DNA of 64,000 nucleotides from Setomelanomma holmii (GCA_010015745.1 ML978224.1:1-64000), one strand, 5' to 3'; shown: positions 21,741-33,611, numbered from the stretch's first letter. Numbers and translations are program-made. The notes: generated from the sequence alone by a model not told the origin.

Positions 21741-22619
21741 ATGGATCACTAGCTCCCACACTTCTTCTTTGACATTGACAATTGTGTCAGAACACCTCAT
21801 CCAAGATCTACTTGCTCAAATTACTGACTGTTGCCACTAGCTATACTCGAGAAGTCTGGTGCCTCTATGACAAAACCAAAGTCCAACGCTAATACTGTAC
21901 AAGAAGCGAAAGTGCTCGAAGCCACAGAGGTGCTGATTCATGAGTTCTTCAAAACAACCCTCGCACTCGATCACGACGCCGCTCACAAGCTTCGACTGAA
22001 GTACTTGAAAGAGTATGGGCTCATTATCGAAGGGCTCGCAGCAAACAACGGAGTCAATCCTCTCGATTTCAATCGCGTCGTAGATGACGCGCTACCGCTT
22101 GAAGAGTTGATAAGGCTTGATCCGGAGATTACCCAACTCTTTCAAGATATCGATAGAACCAAAGTGAAGCTATGGCTGTTCACTAGTGCGTACATCAACC
22201 ACGCCAGACGCGTCATTCGTATACTTGGGATCGGGGACCATTTTGACGGACTGACATACTGCGATTATGGTGCGTCAGCCATGCGCTGCAAGCCCCATAT
22301 TGACATGTTCAACAAAGCGATGTAAGAAGCAGGCATTACCGACACGAATGCTTGCTATTTCATATGTCCATACGATTCATTACAAGGGCTTGCTCTTGTG
22401 TCGAGCTATCGCTAATGCAAAGTAGACGACGGGAGCGAGAATTGTCGTCGGGTCGAACAGTTCGGCTGGACAACAGTACATCTCGTGGAAGAGCAAGTTC
22501 AGCTGCCCGACAGCTACGTTTGCGCACACAAAGTAGCCCACCTCCGTGAGCTGCGTCATCTTTTCCCACACTTTTCAAGAACCATATCAACAACACTGAT
22601 TCTCCATTGGAAACCATGA
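21741..22619 (+). pseudogene. SDT1/PHM8-type pyrimidine 5'-nucleotidase, decayed at the LINE border
   Basis: HAD-family nucleotidase releasing phosphate from pyrimidine nucleotides. ATG at 21741 is followed by a TAG at 21750-21752, then the catalytic motif I FFFDIDNC. Introns 21786-21840 and 21854-21903 restore LYSRKAKVLEATEVLIHEFF, followed by DYGLIIEGLA-like, LPLEEL, LWLFTSAYINHA and TYCDYGASAMRCKPH motifs. A second stop (TAA, 22323-22325) interrupts AM-x-EAGITDTNACYF. The next intron has lost its donor (ATATGT at 22362 where GTATGT is expected) before VDDGSENC and FGWTTVHLVEE. The start codon lies only about 40 bp from the LINE tail. The first stop fits a CCAG-to-CTAG change like those in the LINE. 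Confidence 0.8.
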
Positions 22620-23583
22620 GCTACTCATATCTCGATATCGTCAAGATCGCCGACGCTTTTCCGTATCCAGGGCCTGGAGGCGAGTCCACCATCAATGATT
22701 ACGTCCACTTTCGCGTCGCAGCACACCCATATGAAACTCTTGGTTTCATCCTGCCAGATGTAGCCGATACCTTGAAGGACTTACCGGGTGGTCTTTGGAT
22801 CTCTCCAGTAACCCAAAGACCATAACGATGATCAGCGGTAATGACAATGCCACTCGATCTGCCTTGATGGAGAAGACCACACTAGCAATGCGAGCCATAG
22901 GTCGCTTTAGATTACTGAACAAATGGCGCGGCGAATTATTTCCTGTGTATGGACCGAACAAGGAGCTACTGTTCAGCATCGAGCCTAGTGCAAGCCCACT
23001 CTTCGGAGTTGTCGTGTATGGCGTCAATATGACAGCCTTTCGTTGGAGCGGCGGCAGCAACAACAACAGACAAGGCTCTCTGCAAGTCTGGGTGCCGCGC
23101 CGATCTAGTACAAGAGCCAAATTTCCAAACATGCTCGATAGCTCGGTCGGCGGAGGACTTGCCACGGGAGGAACACCGTGGTCATGCATCATCCGAGAAA
23201 GCGAGGAAGAAGCATCACTAGAGGAAGGTCTCGTCAGATGTGCGCAAGAAGTTGGTACTATTACATACTTCTACGTGTCTGGAGAGGGATCAGGCGGCGA
23301 AAGTGGCTTGGCTCAACCCGAACGTTCGTACGTATTCGATTTGGATCTGACTGGCTTTCCGCCAGACGCCCTCACCATGAACGATGATTCTGTTGCGGCC
23401 TTCGAGCTATTGACGGTGCCCGAAGTCAAGCTAGCCTTGGGTCGTAAAGAGTTCAAGCCGAACTGCGCCCTGGTGATGCTTGACTTTTTGATTCGCCATG
23501 GACAGTTGACGGTCGAGGAAGAACCTGGAATTCAGGAAATTTCCGTGCGTATGCATAGGAAAATGGACTTCCCATTGCGCTGA
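22616..23583 (+). pseudogene. Nudix hydrolase (DUF4743/thiamine-pyrophosphokinase-related), one frameshift
   Basis: Starts at ATG 22616 (MSYSYLDIVKIADAFPYPGP) and is continuous to DLPG near 22788. There a one-base shift in GGGTGG moves the reading to the frame that continues WSLDLSSNPKT and ends at 23583, about 320 residues in all. The N-terminal half is the fungal DUF4743-type region (KWRGELFPVYGPNKELLFSIE) and the Nudix box is GGLATGG...IIRESEEEASL, whose REx2EE core is intact while the Glu expected just before it is Gly. Family members act on oxidised thiamine or similar diphosphates. The start overlaps the stop of the preceding pseudogene (ATGA). The shift may be a real lesion or a sequencing error; I could find no spliceable intron there. 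Confidence 0.75.
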
Positions 23584-23886
23584 TGATCGGAGGTCCTCTT
23601 TCAATTTATGGTCTTCCAATAAATGTTGTCGACATTCGTGTCATGTAAAGGCAAACAGGAGCAATGATCTTGAGATACTTTGTTTGATTTTGGTTGTTAG
23701 GCTGATAATTTATAGCCTACGAACAATACCTTCAGGGGCCGAAGGAGGCCAGTCTCTGGGTATGTCCTCCTGAAGGCGTGGGTTATACCCAATCCACCTC
23801 TTCAATCTTCTTCCTTATAAGTCCTTGTACCTTGTGCCAATGGAATGCTACAATCTGAAGCTGGACAGTCGCTCTTTGAACCAGCC
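23584..23886. other. Convergent intergenic region
   Basis: Separates the 3' ends of the Nudix gene and the minus-strand hypothetical gene. A short inverted motif around 23735-23770 (CCTTCAGGGGCC... CCTCCTGAAGG) could form a hairpin. Nothing else seen. Confidence 0.4.
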
Positions 23887-24897
23887 TCATATCGATCCGC
23901 GATGGTCCCTCTTGGGCGCAATGCCCCATGGTAGTTCAAAGTTCGTCTTGCCCGTCTTGAACACGATGCCATCCTTGACGTACGTTTTCGGCTTCTTCAA
24001 TTCAGCGGACACCGTCTGGCTAAGAGGTTGGCCGTCATCGGTCGCTCCCGAGTCTACCGCCGAGTCTCGCTTGATCTGTGAAGCCGGCGCCTGTGGCACT
24101 GATCCTGTCTTCGTACTGGGCCCTGGTTTTGAATGCCGTGCGGCTTCTGAACTCGCCCTGGGCTTTCGCTTCTGCTCTGCTACCGAGTGCTGTTCTTCTA
24201 CATCCTCACCTCGGAGGATTGCTTGTTGTCTTGCGATCTTGCTCAAGACCGCGTCCAGTTGGTCGAGCTCGATGTATTCGTCGGTCCCGTCGACTGGGTT
24301 GAAAGGCAAGGTCAGGGCACCTTTGAGACTCTCGTCGGCGTCTGGCGTTCTCGCATCGTCATCTTTCGCAGCCTGCTGCTGTGCTGCCGCTACCGCCGCA
24401 ACTTGGCCAAAGTAGTCTTCTGATTCTTGAGTTTCCTGTGTAGGCGACAAGGCGGCGGCAGGTGGGAGCAAGGGAGTGTGGCCGGCGTATAGCTTATTCG
24501 CGGCGGGTACAGGCGACAGCTCAGCGCGTGTGGTAGGCGGCCATGCTGGGTCGTCGTCGTTGAGCACGATAGACGGCGGCGACAAAGCCTCAGCCGGACG
24601 GCTCAGACGTCTCTGGAGTAGGGTTGGTGTTGTGTCCTCTTCCTCTACCATGTTTAATGGTGGGTTGGTCTTTGCCTCTTTGAGCGCTGCTGTGAATGCG
24701 CTGAACTCGGCATCGGTGGACGATGCAGTAGCAGCTGGGAAACCGTGAACGAACTGGGACTTTTGTGTCAATATATCGTCGGGCGGGGTGGACGTGTCGG
24801 TCGGAGGGGAGATGCTAAGACGAACAGTCTCGCGATGCATCAAACCCGCCCATATAGTCTGCGCTCCTGCGTCGCAGTAATTTGCCATGACGAGCAC
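23887..24897 (-). CDS. Hypothetical low-complexity protein
   Basis: A single frame of 336 codons (337 with stop); the second Met (MANYCDAGAQTIW) may be the true start. It is Pro/Ser/Thr/Ala-rich, with acidic patches (EEEDTTP, KDDDARTPDADES), a helical segment ELDQLDAVLSKIARQQAIL and a conserved-looking end KTYVKDGIVFKTGKTNFELPW. No known domain recognised. Mostly disordered, with a folded-looking C-terminal motif, it looks like a fungus-specific nuclear or scaffold protein, but that is only a guess. Confidence 0.6.
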   Translation of the reverse strand: MLVMANYCDAGAQTIWAGLMHRETVRLSISPPTDTSTPPDDILTQKSQFVHGFPAATASSTDAEFSAFTAALKEAKTNPPLNMVEEEDTTPTLLQRRLSRPAEALSPPSIVLNDDDPAWPPTTRAELSPVPAANKLYAGHTPLLPPAAALSPTQETQESEDYFGQVAAVAAAQQQAAKDDDARTPDADESLKGALTLPFNPVDGTDEYIELDQLDAVLSKIARQQAILRGEDVEEQHSVAEQKRKPRASSEAARHSKPGPSTKTGSVPQAPASQIKRDSAVDSGATDDGQPLSQTVSAELKKPKTYVKDGIVFKTGKTNFELPWGIAPKRDHRGSI

Positions 24898-25861
24898 GCA
24901 GCAACGCTAACGCAGTCACAGTCAGCAACGGTTCGGTAGTTCCAGATCGGGCGCGTTTGCCGCAGACTAGTAGCGCCGGGAAGGTTGCGCGCTGGTGGTG
25001 AGTTGAGGATGAAGCGCGGTGGCAGTGTGCTGCTGTGGGCTGGTCTGTAGCGAGTGACACAAGGCAACGCGGTAATCTAGCGTGGTGAGGATAGCCTGGA
25101 ATGGTGAATGTTGTTTGCGTGTTACGGAAGCATGCCGGCAATCCATGTTGAAAAGGTGCGGCGGCACCAGTGGACCTTGCGTGTGCAACCGTCGCGCGGG
25201 ACGATTCAAAGGGAATGCGCTACGTCATTCCAAGGTTGTGCCTGAAGTCCCCGGCCTGCGGTGCTCTTGGTGATCATGGCTCCCCTGTGAATAAGGAACG
25301 CGACACGGCCAAACTGCGGCACCTCTCAGTCCTAGACATTCTTCTCCAGGCCTGCAGACCCCTCCCAGGAAGCTTCTTCGAAGCGAAGCCACCCGCGAAG
25401 GACGAGTGGATCTGCGCCCATGGATGTCATCATGAGAGCTTGGCCGTGGTGCTTCATGCCGCCTGCTTATCCGGACGGACGGGCGCCGCATGGTGCGCTG
25501 ATTGTCGGTACGCCCACCAGCAACTGTCCACCTCAAGTAATGTTCCGAAAGCTGCCGTGATAGAAGTGCTGCCAAAGTCGTAGTGCGTCGTTGCAAGAAC
25601 CGGTTGGGCGCCTAAACGCTATTGTAGGTGGTCAAGAGAGGGGTCGCGCCATCGCAGCAATATCAACACCAGAGCCTTCCAGAAGCGCTAGAAGCTGTCA
25701 CAAACGTCCACACAAAATAGTCTGTTACTTTCGATCAAGCTCCAGACTGTTGAGATCCAAGTCGCCGCTATCGCGCCCTTTCCTCATTGGGGATTCGGTA
25801 ATATCTGCGATTGGCCTCTCCATTCGCGAGACTGTGAGAGAACCACAGTCTGGTAACAGCC
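24898..25861. other. Divergent intergenic region
   Basis: About 960 bp between the starts of the minus-strand hypothetical gene and the plus-strand hydrolase. A 137-codon plus frame at 25170-25583 overlaps a 123-codon minus frame, and neither shows a domain. Taken as promoter DNA. Confidence 0.4.
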
Positions 25862-27266
25862 ATGCGAGCATCGCTACCTCTGGGGACAAGATTCGAGGCC
25901 ACTGCCATGAAGCACAACGGGGAGAGAACTTCGAGATCAGGATCCGCCGATAAGCTGGCACCGACAAAGCATCATGCAAATTCGCCGGGTACGAACATGG
26001 CACAGCTCAATCCAATGATGGCGGCACAAAGGTATTCGAGCAACCTGCAAAAGTTCTCAGTCGGGGTGCCAGTTGCGCATAGCATGAATCCATCCGAAGA
26101 AGAACTCCCACCATTCCCTGAACCAGAGATATCTTCAGTAATGCTGGATCACAAGCCTGGTGCTAAATTGCACTACACATACTACCCAGCGTCAAAGTCC
26201 ACAAAAAGCCACAATCCCTTCTCTCAAACGCTAATTGTCTTCCTCAACGGTATGATGCTCCCTCGAAACGGCTGGGACCCCTCAATTCAGAGCTTCCTCG
26301 AGAAGCGAATAGTCGGCCGTCTCCCCTACCCGGGACTCCTCAGCTACGACCGCTACGGCCAAGGCGACTCAGATCGCGACCCCAGCGACAAAGATCCTCC
26401 ACCGTGTCACGGACACGACGCCATGGCCGCAGTTCAAGACCTCAAACAACTCATCCTCCAGATCTGGCGCGAACACCTCGACATCGCTAAGCCCACCCAC
26501 TTCCCCTGCCTCATCTTCGTCTGCAATAGCATGGGCTGCGCTCTCGCACGCCTGTTCGCTCAACAACATCCCGGCACCGTCTCAGGTCTCCTGTTTCTAG
26601 ACAGCATCATGGCAAACTCAGACTACCAGTCCATCTGGCCAGACCCAGATGCGCCAGATTTCAACGAGCACACGTTACCCGGCGGCGTGACGCCAGACGA
26701 AGTCCGAGAAACGAGGCGCAAGTACAGGGAAATGTTCCACCCGGATGTGCCGAGTATGGAGGGCCTGAGCAGACGCAATCTAGTGAAGTTGTTACCGCAT
26801 AGTGATGGCCCGAAATTGGAGGGCTATCTAGGCAAAGGCCCATATCTCACTGTCGTCGGACACGATTGGGAAACTTTTGCTGAACAATCATGTAAGTTGA
26901 ACTTGGACTATCCAATATCCCATGACCTTCAGAGCTACCCCCTTCTACTATCCCTCCTCAACCCCCAACAACACCACCAGCCTTCAGCGTGAGATCGACA
27001 CTGATAACCCCATCACAGTCACAGGCTCCCTGCACACCCCCAAAATCCTAACCATGACCTACGCCAACCCCGCCTGGCGTCGCTACAACGAAGGCCTCGC
27101 ACGCATCACCGACGACTCGCAGTCCATCGGACCCATCGTCGCCGTCGGCTGTGGGCATTTTATCCAAAAGGACGGTCCGGGATTCGTCAGCGATGAGTTG
27201 GTCAGTTTGTTGGATCGGGTTGTCAATCGTGTGGAGCAGGTTAGTGAGAGGGGTGGGTCGACGTAG
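25862..27266 (+). CDS. Alpha/beta hydrolase
   Basis: Two exons, 25862-26891 and 26935-27266, joined over a 43-bp intron (GTAAGT...AGAG), giving about 453 residues; a downstream ATG (25907 or later) could be the true start since the first about 50 residues are low-complexity. Visible elements are the strand-loop LIVFLNGMMLPRNGW, LLSYDRYGQGDSDRDP, the nucleophile elbow FVCNSMGCALARLFA (Ser in NSMG) and, in exon 2, the catalytic His region VAVGCGHFIQKDGP. Such fungal hydrolases act on esters or lipids, substrate not predictable. No signal peptide. The intron is short but the joint restores the frame exactly. Confidence 0.8.
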
Positions 27267-27501
27267 TCGTTTTTCTGTTCATGTGAAAAGGTTGCAAAAC
27301 GTTATTACTTACGAGCCCCGGGTTGTTGCAACTATATGCGATACGATACGCCATGTTATCTTTTCGGGATGGGCTCACGACTTTTTGAATATACGTCTTG
27401 TTCAGCTCAATGTTGTTATACAGTTCCTGATCTTGACGATCAAGTGGTATCACAGCCGCAGCTTTCTATACTTTTTGCTTCTTCCACGGCCAATTCAAGC
27501 T

Positions 27502-29276
27502 CTAGTCATCTTGATCCCAGTTGCCGCCTTGTGCCTTTCCAGGCATCTTGGGTCCACCTGCTTGCCTGGCAACGATGATCTGGTCGACGCTCAAGACCGT
27601 CCTTGCAGCCTCGGATGCGAGCTTGATGGCCCAGCTCTTGCTAACCCACAGATCCAGGATGCCCTCCTTCTTGGCATCAACAATACCAGTGTTGTCGTCA
27701 TTCTCGATATCGACACCAGTGGTCCACTCGTCGTCTTTCCGGCCTTTCTGCGCTGCATGTGCGACGTACAAACGCGCCAGAACCTCTGTTGCGTCGAGAC
27801 CGGCTGACTCGGCAAGGGTTCGCGGAATCACTTCGAATGCCTCGGCGTACTTGCGGATGGAGTATTGTGCGAGGCCTGATGTTCGATCGGCAATGGCTTT
27901 GATGCGTTCAATCAGCTGCATTTCCGTTGCTCCTGCGCCTGGTACCAGTCGCGGGTCGCGGGTGATGGCCTTGACCACGTTGACTCCATCGTCAATGGCA
28001 CGCTCAACGTCGTCGAGATGATTCTGAGTAGCGCCTCGCAAGACTAGTGTTGCCGTCCGTGTCTGCTCGTTCTCCTGCCTGAAGACCGTTACACGATCAC
28101 CACCAATCTCGAGAGTCTCTACGACGTCGATGGTGCCCATCTCGTCCGGCATGGGTGCGCCCAAACGAGCGAGTGGTGTCGCGCCAACCACGCGGCATAA
28201 CCGGCGGAGCTCAAACTTGGAGAGGACCTTGATGACGAGAATGTTGTAGCGGTTGAGGTAATGGAGCGCAAGTTCGCCAATCGTTGAGCCAGCAACGACT
28301 ACGCGAAGCCCAGAGTCGTGGAGCTCCTTGATAACCTGCTCGACTTGCTGCTCCTCGCCTTTGGTGAAATCCATCATCTCCTTGGCGTTGTGCAGCAATA
28401 CCGTGCCCTTGGTCTCGGTCTGTGAGATGTCCACTGGACATGAGAACACCCCGACCTTGGCCTTGGTGGCCTTCTGTGTGATACCCTCGGGTGTCCTCGC
28501 AAAGACCATGCCCTTCACAACTTTGCTCTGCTCCAAGGCACCACCCATGATCTTGACTACTCGCACATTATCGACGTTGAAGTTGGTGGGGTTCTTGGGG
28601 AGTACGGCAAGGACGGCTTCGGCAACGAGGCCTGCGAGGAAGTCTTCATTGCCAGACTGCTTGGCTGCTACAACGGTGCGGATTGCTTTGCTGAGCTCTT
28701 CTTGCGAACGAATGTCTTTAACCTTGTCGCATACGAGTTCTGTCATATATCAGCGTTGGTCGCGCCCAAAATTCAGACTCGTGTGTACCCTCTAATGTCT
28801 GCTGAGCCGCATTCTGTGCCTTCTCATAGCCCAAGACGATGTCGCTGGTCTTCAATCCCATCCGTATCAACTCCTCGGCCTTCTTCAAGAGCTCACCAGC
28901 TAGCACGATGACGAGATTGGTTGCGTCACCCATTTCCGCCTCTTGCTGCTGACTGGCCATGACAACCAATTTTGCGGCAGGATGCACGACCTCCAGCTCT
29001 CGCAGTATTGTCGCCGCATCTGAGGTAAGGATCATTTTCTGGAGATGGTTTATGACGATCTTATTGCGACCATAAGGTCCGAGGGAGGTCTGAACAGTCT
29101 GAGCGATCGTACGGCAGGCATCGATGTTGCGAATAACAGCTCCATCTTCGGCATCGTAGCTATTGTGGGGTGATTAGCTGCGTGCACAAGGTGGGCGCGG
29201 GACCTAAGGAGCCGTACTTCTGGTAGCCCTGCTTAAAGAGGCCAGCATTTGGCGCATTTGGTATTGAAAGCGACAT
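27502..29276 (-). CDS. CCT8: CCT8, theta subunit of the cytosolic chaperonin TRiC
   Basis: Three exons read on the minus strand: 29276-29218, 29159-28789 and 28739-27502, with introns of 58 and 49 bp, giving 555 residues, normal for CCT theta. It starts MSLSIPNAPNAGLFKQGYQ. Group II chaperonin motifs include LGPYGRNK (phosphate binding), TSDAATILRELEVVHPAA, GDATNLVIVLAGELL, VPGAGATE and, near the end, VDQIIVARQAGGPK. Acts in the ATP-driven ring that folds actin and tubulin. It shares a 5' intergenic region with the mL46 gene transcribed the other way. Nothing unusual. Confidence 0.95.
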
Positions 29277-29976
29277 ATTGGTCTGTGTGGGGTGTTATGA
29301 GGTTGTGGTGTTCCCCAGCTGGAATTTTGTGAGAAGGTACAAACGCGTCCCGCGATTTGTCTTGGCAACGGCTATAAACCACCTATTAGCCCGGGATACA
29401 GACTCGTGGACGGTTTGAGATGAATTCAAGGTGTATGTAATTCTGGGGAAAGTAACTATGAACCGAGTGTCTATTCTTTCCATTCTTGCGTATTCCGGAA
29501 AACATGACAAGCCAAGAAGTGGGCTAGCGCGACAAGAGGCAAATAGGACTGGCATGTATGTAAGAAATGGCCTCTAGATGCTCATTCGGCTCGCCAAAGA
29601 CATCAAGATGGGTTGTCAACCTAGGCGAAACAAGCGGCACAGCGCAGACATCTCTCACGGTATAGCAATGGATGTGAGCGTAATCTATCTAACCGTAGAC
29701 TTTGGAGGTAATGAAGCTACCGTTAGCGAAAAGACTGCTCGACTTCACTCTAGGCACCGTTAAATGACCAGTATCTCATGACAGTGCGAGCATACTGGGG
29801 ATAAGGATAGGTGCCGTGGAGATTGAAGAAGCCAACGCATCTCGAAATTTTCGAAGAACTTCAATCGTGATGATTACATAATTTGCGCGCTAAGCCGAAA
29901 GCGCTCACTTCCGCCCGATTCTTTTCGACCTTCGAGACATAAGCTGTGATCAGCTCAGCGACGCAGTTTGGTAGCG
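29277..29976. promoter_or_regulatory. Divergent promoter region between CCT8 and mL46
   Basis: About 700 bp separating two head-to-head housekeeping genes. No specific factor sites can be assigned with confidence; small frames inside are not coding. Confidence 0.4.
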
Positions 29977-31101
29977 ATGAATGCTGGACAACAGACAACG
30001 AGGCGTCTAGCCTCGAGAGCAGGTTAGTGTGTCAATTGGGATATGAAGGGTGCAATAATCTGACAAGCTCAGGGCAATTCACATGTCGCTCTTGCAGAGA
30101 CTCAATCTCTTGCAGCACCTACGCAACCGCGGCCGCTGCAGTCCAGGTCGAAGACGCTGTCTCTCAACATATCCCTCCCGTAGCCCAGACAGCGCCCTCG
30201 ACATCTTACGCCATCAATGCAGGCATCGTCCTCTCCCGTCCACCACAAATCACACGAGATCTGCATCCCTTCGAATCCGCCTTTTTCCTGTACCAGCGCC
30301 GACTCAATGAGCGACTCGCGCTCCCGTTCACGCGCTACTTCTACTTCAAGAAACGGACACCCGCAGATCTGGAATGGAAACGGAAGATGAGGCAACGGCT
30401 GACGCCCGCACGCGACATTGGAAGATATAAGGGCTATGGAGATGAAGCATGGAATGATGAAGTACTTGTTGGAGCAAAGGAGAGTGATTTCGAATGGCAG
30501 GTTGAGCGATTGCTGGAAGACGCGGCGACTGATGGCAAGGAAGTGGGCGAGGTCGAGCAGAGGGGCATGAAAAAAGTTGAGAGGGAGGAGTTTGACAAGC
30601 CAATGCCAAGGCGAACAGAAGCGGATGAGAAGAACGATACGAAGAGCCTGAGTCGGGCCTTGCAAAGAACGCTGTATTTGCTTGTTAAGAACAAGAACGG
30701 GCAGTGGCAGTTCCCACAGGACCGCCTGAATGAGGAAAATCTCCACGGAGTACGTTCGAACTTGCAGTGTAGTTTTGAAACATGGCTAACATGATTCGCA
30801 GGCAGCATCGCGCATACTTAGTCAATCTGGCGGTCTAAACATGAACACTTGGCTGGTAGGGCATGTACCCATTGGCCATCATCAGCTTGAATACCCCCAA
30901 GGGACGAAGCTGCCGTCCGGCGTTACCGAGACTGGCGTAAAAACCTTCTTCATGAAGGCGCGCATAATGGCCGGTCAAGTCAATCTGAAAGAGAACAAGC
31001 TCGGTCTGAAGGACTTCAAGTGGTTAGCAAAGGAAGAGCTGGAGAAAGAGGTAGACGGTAGCTACTGGAGGAGCATCAAGAACATGCTTGCAGAGCGGTG
31101 A
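29977..31101 (+). CDS. Mitochondrial large-subunit ribosomal protein mL46 (MRPL17)
   Basis: Main exons are 30100-30749 and 30802-31101 (52-bp intron, phase 0, joining NLHG-AASRILSQ). A likely first exon 29977-30022 encodes MNAGQQTTRRLASRA, an Arg/Ser/Ala-rich mitochondrial presequence, spliced over 30023-30099 to DSISCSTYATA; the acceptor choice there is the least certain joint. About 331 residues. Family hallmarks are INAGIVLSRPPQITRDLHPFE, ESAFFLYQRRLNERL, and a degenerate Nudix-like C-terminal half (TLYLLVKNKNGQWQFPQD, GVTETGVKTFFMKARIMAGQV). Structural protein of the mitoribosome. Confidence 0.85.
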
Positions 31102-31768
31102 TAAGCCACCTTATCTACCAACAGCATGACTAGACTTTGTAGCATCATTGTACAGTATTGGATGGCACAGCATAGCGCCCGTGTATTGCGTCTATCTGCC
31201 AATGCAGAAATCTGAATGTCATGCATTGTTTTGGACGAGTACCCTCGGCGTTACATCCTATATCATACCCACTACTTGTATGTGTATATCACGAATTCTA
31301 CGGACCTTCAGATATCCTTGTATACACTATCGATATGCTTGACCATTTTCTGGACAGTCCTGTCACTATGTTGTCAACAACACTTCATTATCTGGTATCC
31401 ACGAGACATAATATTTTTACGCTGAGAAAGCAACAGGAGCATGATCCCAACAGCAATGCGTACCCAGCACCAACGGTAATGTTTCTTCAAGTGTCTTTCT
31501 AAGAACGTCAATCGAAGCTCGCTCTGATTGGCACGGCTCGTACCGAGCGCACACCTGCAACCCCACCGCTTTGGTGCATTGAAGATGTCATAGCAAAACA
31601 ATGATCAATTATCCGCACCAGCGTCATAATTCCAGGGTCCAATTGGCCGCAACATGCCGATCGGACCACCATGCTGTGTGAAGCTTAAAGTGTCGCTATT
31701 GAACGCATCTTGCAACACCTCTGACCGTTCAGATCTATTCAGACTATCAATTTACAACATCAACCACA
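31102..31768. other. Intergenic region
   Basis: Contains the 3' flank of the mL46 gene and the promoter of the next gene. Small overlapping frames (31148-31601) show no domain. Confidence 0.4.
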
Positions 31769-32948
31769 ATGTCAAATCAAGCAGCATGGATCACAGAGGC
31801 GAAGGCCAAGCCGCTTCAGGTTAAGGAGGCGCCGATGCCGAAAGCTGGCAAGGGCGAGGTTGTGGTCAAGAATCATGCGGTTGCTGTCAATCCGGTGGAC
31901 TGTGAGGACATCCAAGTCGTACTGTCCACAAGCAATTGTTAACGTATAGCAGGGAAGATTCAAGACTACGGTATGCAATGACCAACGACATGCAGAGTAT
32001 CCAGGAGACCAAATCTGACCAACATAGGCATCTTTCTGCAAAAGTACCCCAACATCTGCGGTACTGATGTCGCAGGCGAAGTCCACGAAGTTGGCGAGGG
32101 CGTGACACATGTCAAAAAGGGCGATCGAGTACTCGGGTATGTCACTCTATACTCCACTCGCATGTGACTCGCTAACAACACCCAGCCATGCCTTCTCCCT
32201 TGTGACAAATAACCCTGCCCAAGGCGGCTTCCAGCTTTACACAGCCTGCAACTCTTTGGTCGTGGCCAAGATCCCTGACAGCCTGGACTACAATGCAGCC
32301 GCCGTGCTTCCACTTGCCATCTCCACGGCATCAGCATGTCTGTTCAAGAAGGAAACGCTCGCACTCCCTCTACCTTCCAATGATGCCAAGCCCTCTACGT
32401 CCGGCAAGTCAGTCCTCATCTGGGGCGGCTCAAGCAGCATTGGCGCGGTCGCGATCCAACTCGCCGTCGGCGCAGGTGTCAAAGTCGTCAGCGTTGCGAG
32501 CAAGCACAATCTCGAGAAATTGAAAGAGATGGGTGCATCTGCGGCGTTTGATTACAACTCGCCTAGCGTCACCGATGATATCGTCGCTGCGCTTGAAGGC
32601 ACTGATTATGCTGGCGTGTCTGATTGTATCGGTACACCTGACGCAGCAAAAGCGTGGGCTCCAATCTACAAGAAACTAGGTGGTCGCTATGGATCTGTCA
32701 TGCCAGGTGCTGAGGGCGTGCCTGAGGGAATCGAGGGCGCGAGCGTCTTTGCGCCGAGTGTTGCGCTAGATGACAAGTATATTGGTGATGTAGTCTGGGC
32801 GAAATGGGTTCCTGAGGCGCTGGAGAGTGGGAAGCTGAAGGCGTTGCCGCCGCCGATTGTTATTGAGGGCGGATTGGGTGCGGTGCAGAAGGGCTATGAT
32901 AAGCAGAAGAAGGGGGTTAGCTTCGGGAAGATTGTCGTTGCTTTGTAA
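31769..32948 (+). CDS. Zinc-binding-dehydrogenase-like MDR oxidoreductase (enoyl-reductase type)
   Basis: Four exons: 31769-31901, 31953-31970 (an 18-nt microexon), 32028-32136 and 32186-32948, with introns of 51, 57 and 49 bp, giving 340 residues. The joints restore NPVDWKIQDYGIFLQKYPNI and DRVLGHAFSLV. N-terminal GroES-like fold (GKGEVVVKNHAVAVNPVD, GTDVAGEVHEVGEGV), then a Rossmann fold with nucleotide-binding SVLIWGGSSSIGAVAIQLA. The Cys/His ligands for catalytic zinc are absent, as in the quinone/enoyl-reductase branch of the MDR superfamily, which uses NADPH to reduce an activated double bond. Cytosolic, substrate unknown. No secondary-metabolite genes are nearby, so no pathway is implied. 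Confidence 0.9.
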
Positions 32949-33611
32949 GAGGCCTAAAGAGGAGGAACATCTCTGCAACAATTCTGTCCATGTTTGTGAA
33001 TAAATGATAAGCAAATGAGAAGCATTGCATGGACAGGCCATTGTGAGTAAGTCAAGCGTTCTTGTATGGTACCCCAAAGCAGCTAGCCTCTCATCGGTGA
33101 AACATATTTCCTGCTCCATAATAAATACTCGCTCGCCCTTGCTCCATCATCCGCAAACCCTTCGACATCACCAAGCCTGTCCCTTCGTCGGCACTCGTGT
33201 CGCTCTGCAACCAAGGGATGGCTACGAATTCCTCATGTAAGTATCATTTGCGTCACTCATTTGCAATTTCTTCTCATGATGAAATATTTCCTCATTTGCA
33301 GTTTCCACGCTAGCCGCCGCTTGAACCTGGTGGGCAATGAGCGCGAATAGGTCTTCCTTGGATGTCTGATTATTTCCTTGCACGCTTCCTTTGTCTTCCG
33401 AAACATGTTGAGAGCTCGTGCTGACCTGGACAGGATCTCGCCAGTTCAAATGACACTTGTGCCGCGGTATGAGGGTCGTGTTTGACGAGTATCATAGTCC
33501 ATATTCTTAACGTGACCTCGTGCAAAGCAATCAGTTCATCTCTCACCGTGATGACGCATTGCATGCTCTTGCATATTACTCTCATCAGTCGCCACGTGTG
33601 AATACCGCAGC
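32949..33611. other. Convergent intergenic region
   Basis: Between the oxidoreductase and the first F-box-like gene on the other strand. No supported gene; frames at 33222-33639 have no recognisable content. Confidence 0.4.

Noticed and set aside
27521..28021. 166-codon plus-strand frame over CCT8, with similar long shadows over other genes
   Set aside because: It is the antisense of a conserved coding exon.
31769..32948. Secondary-metabolite cluster around the MDR enoyl-reductase-type gene
   Set aside because: No polyketide synthase, peptide synthetase, cytochrome P450, transporter or cluster regulator lies nearby; neighbours are housekeeping genes.
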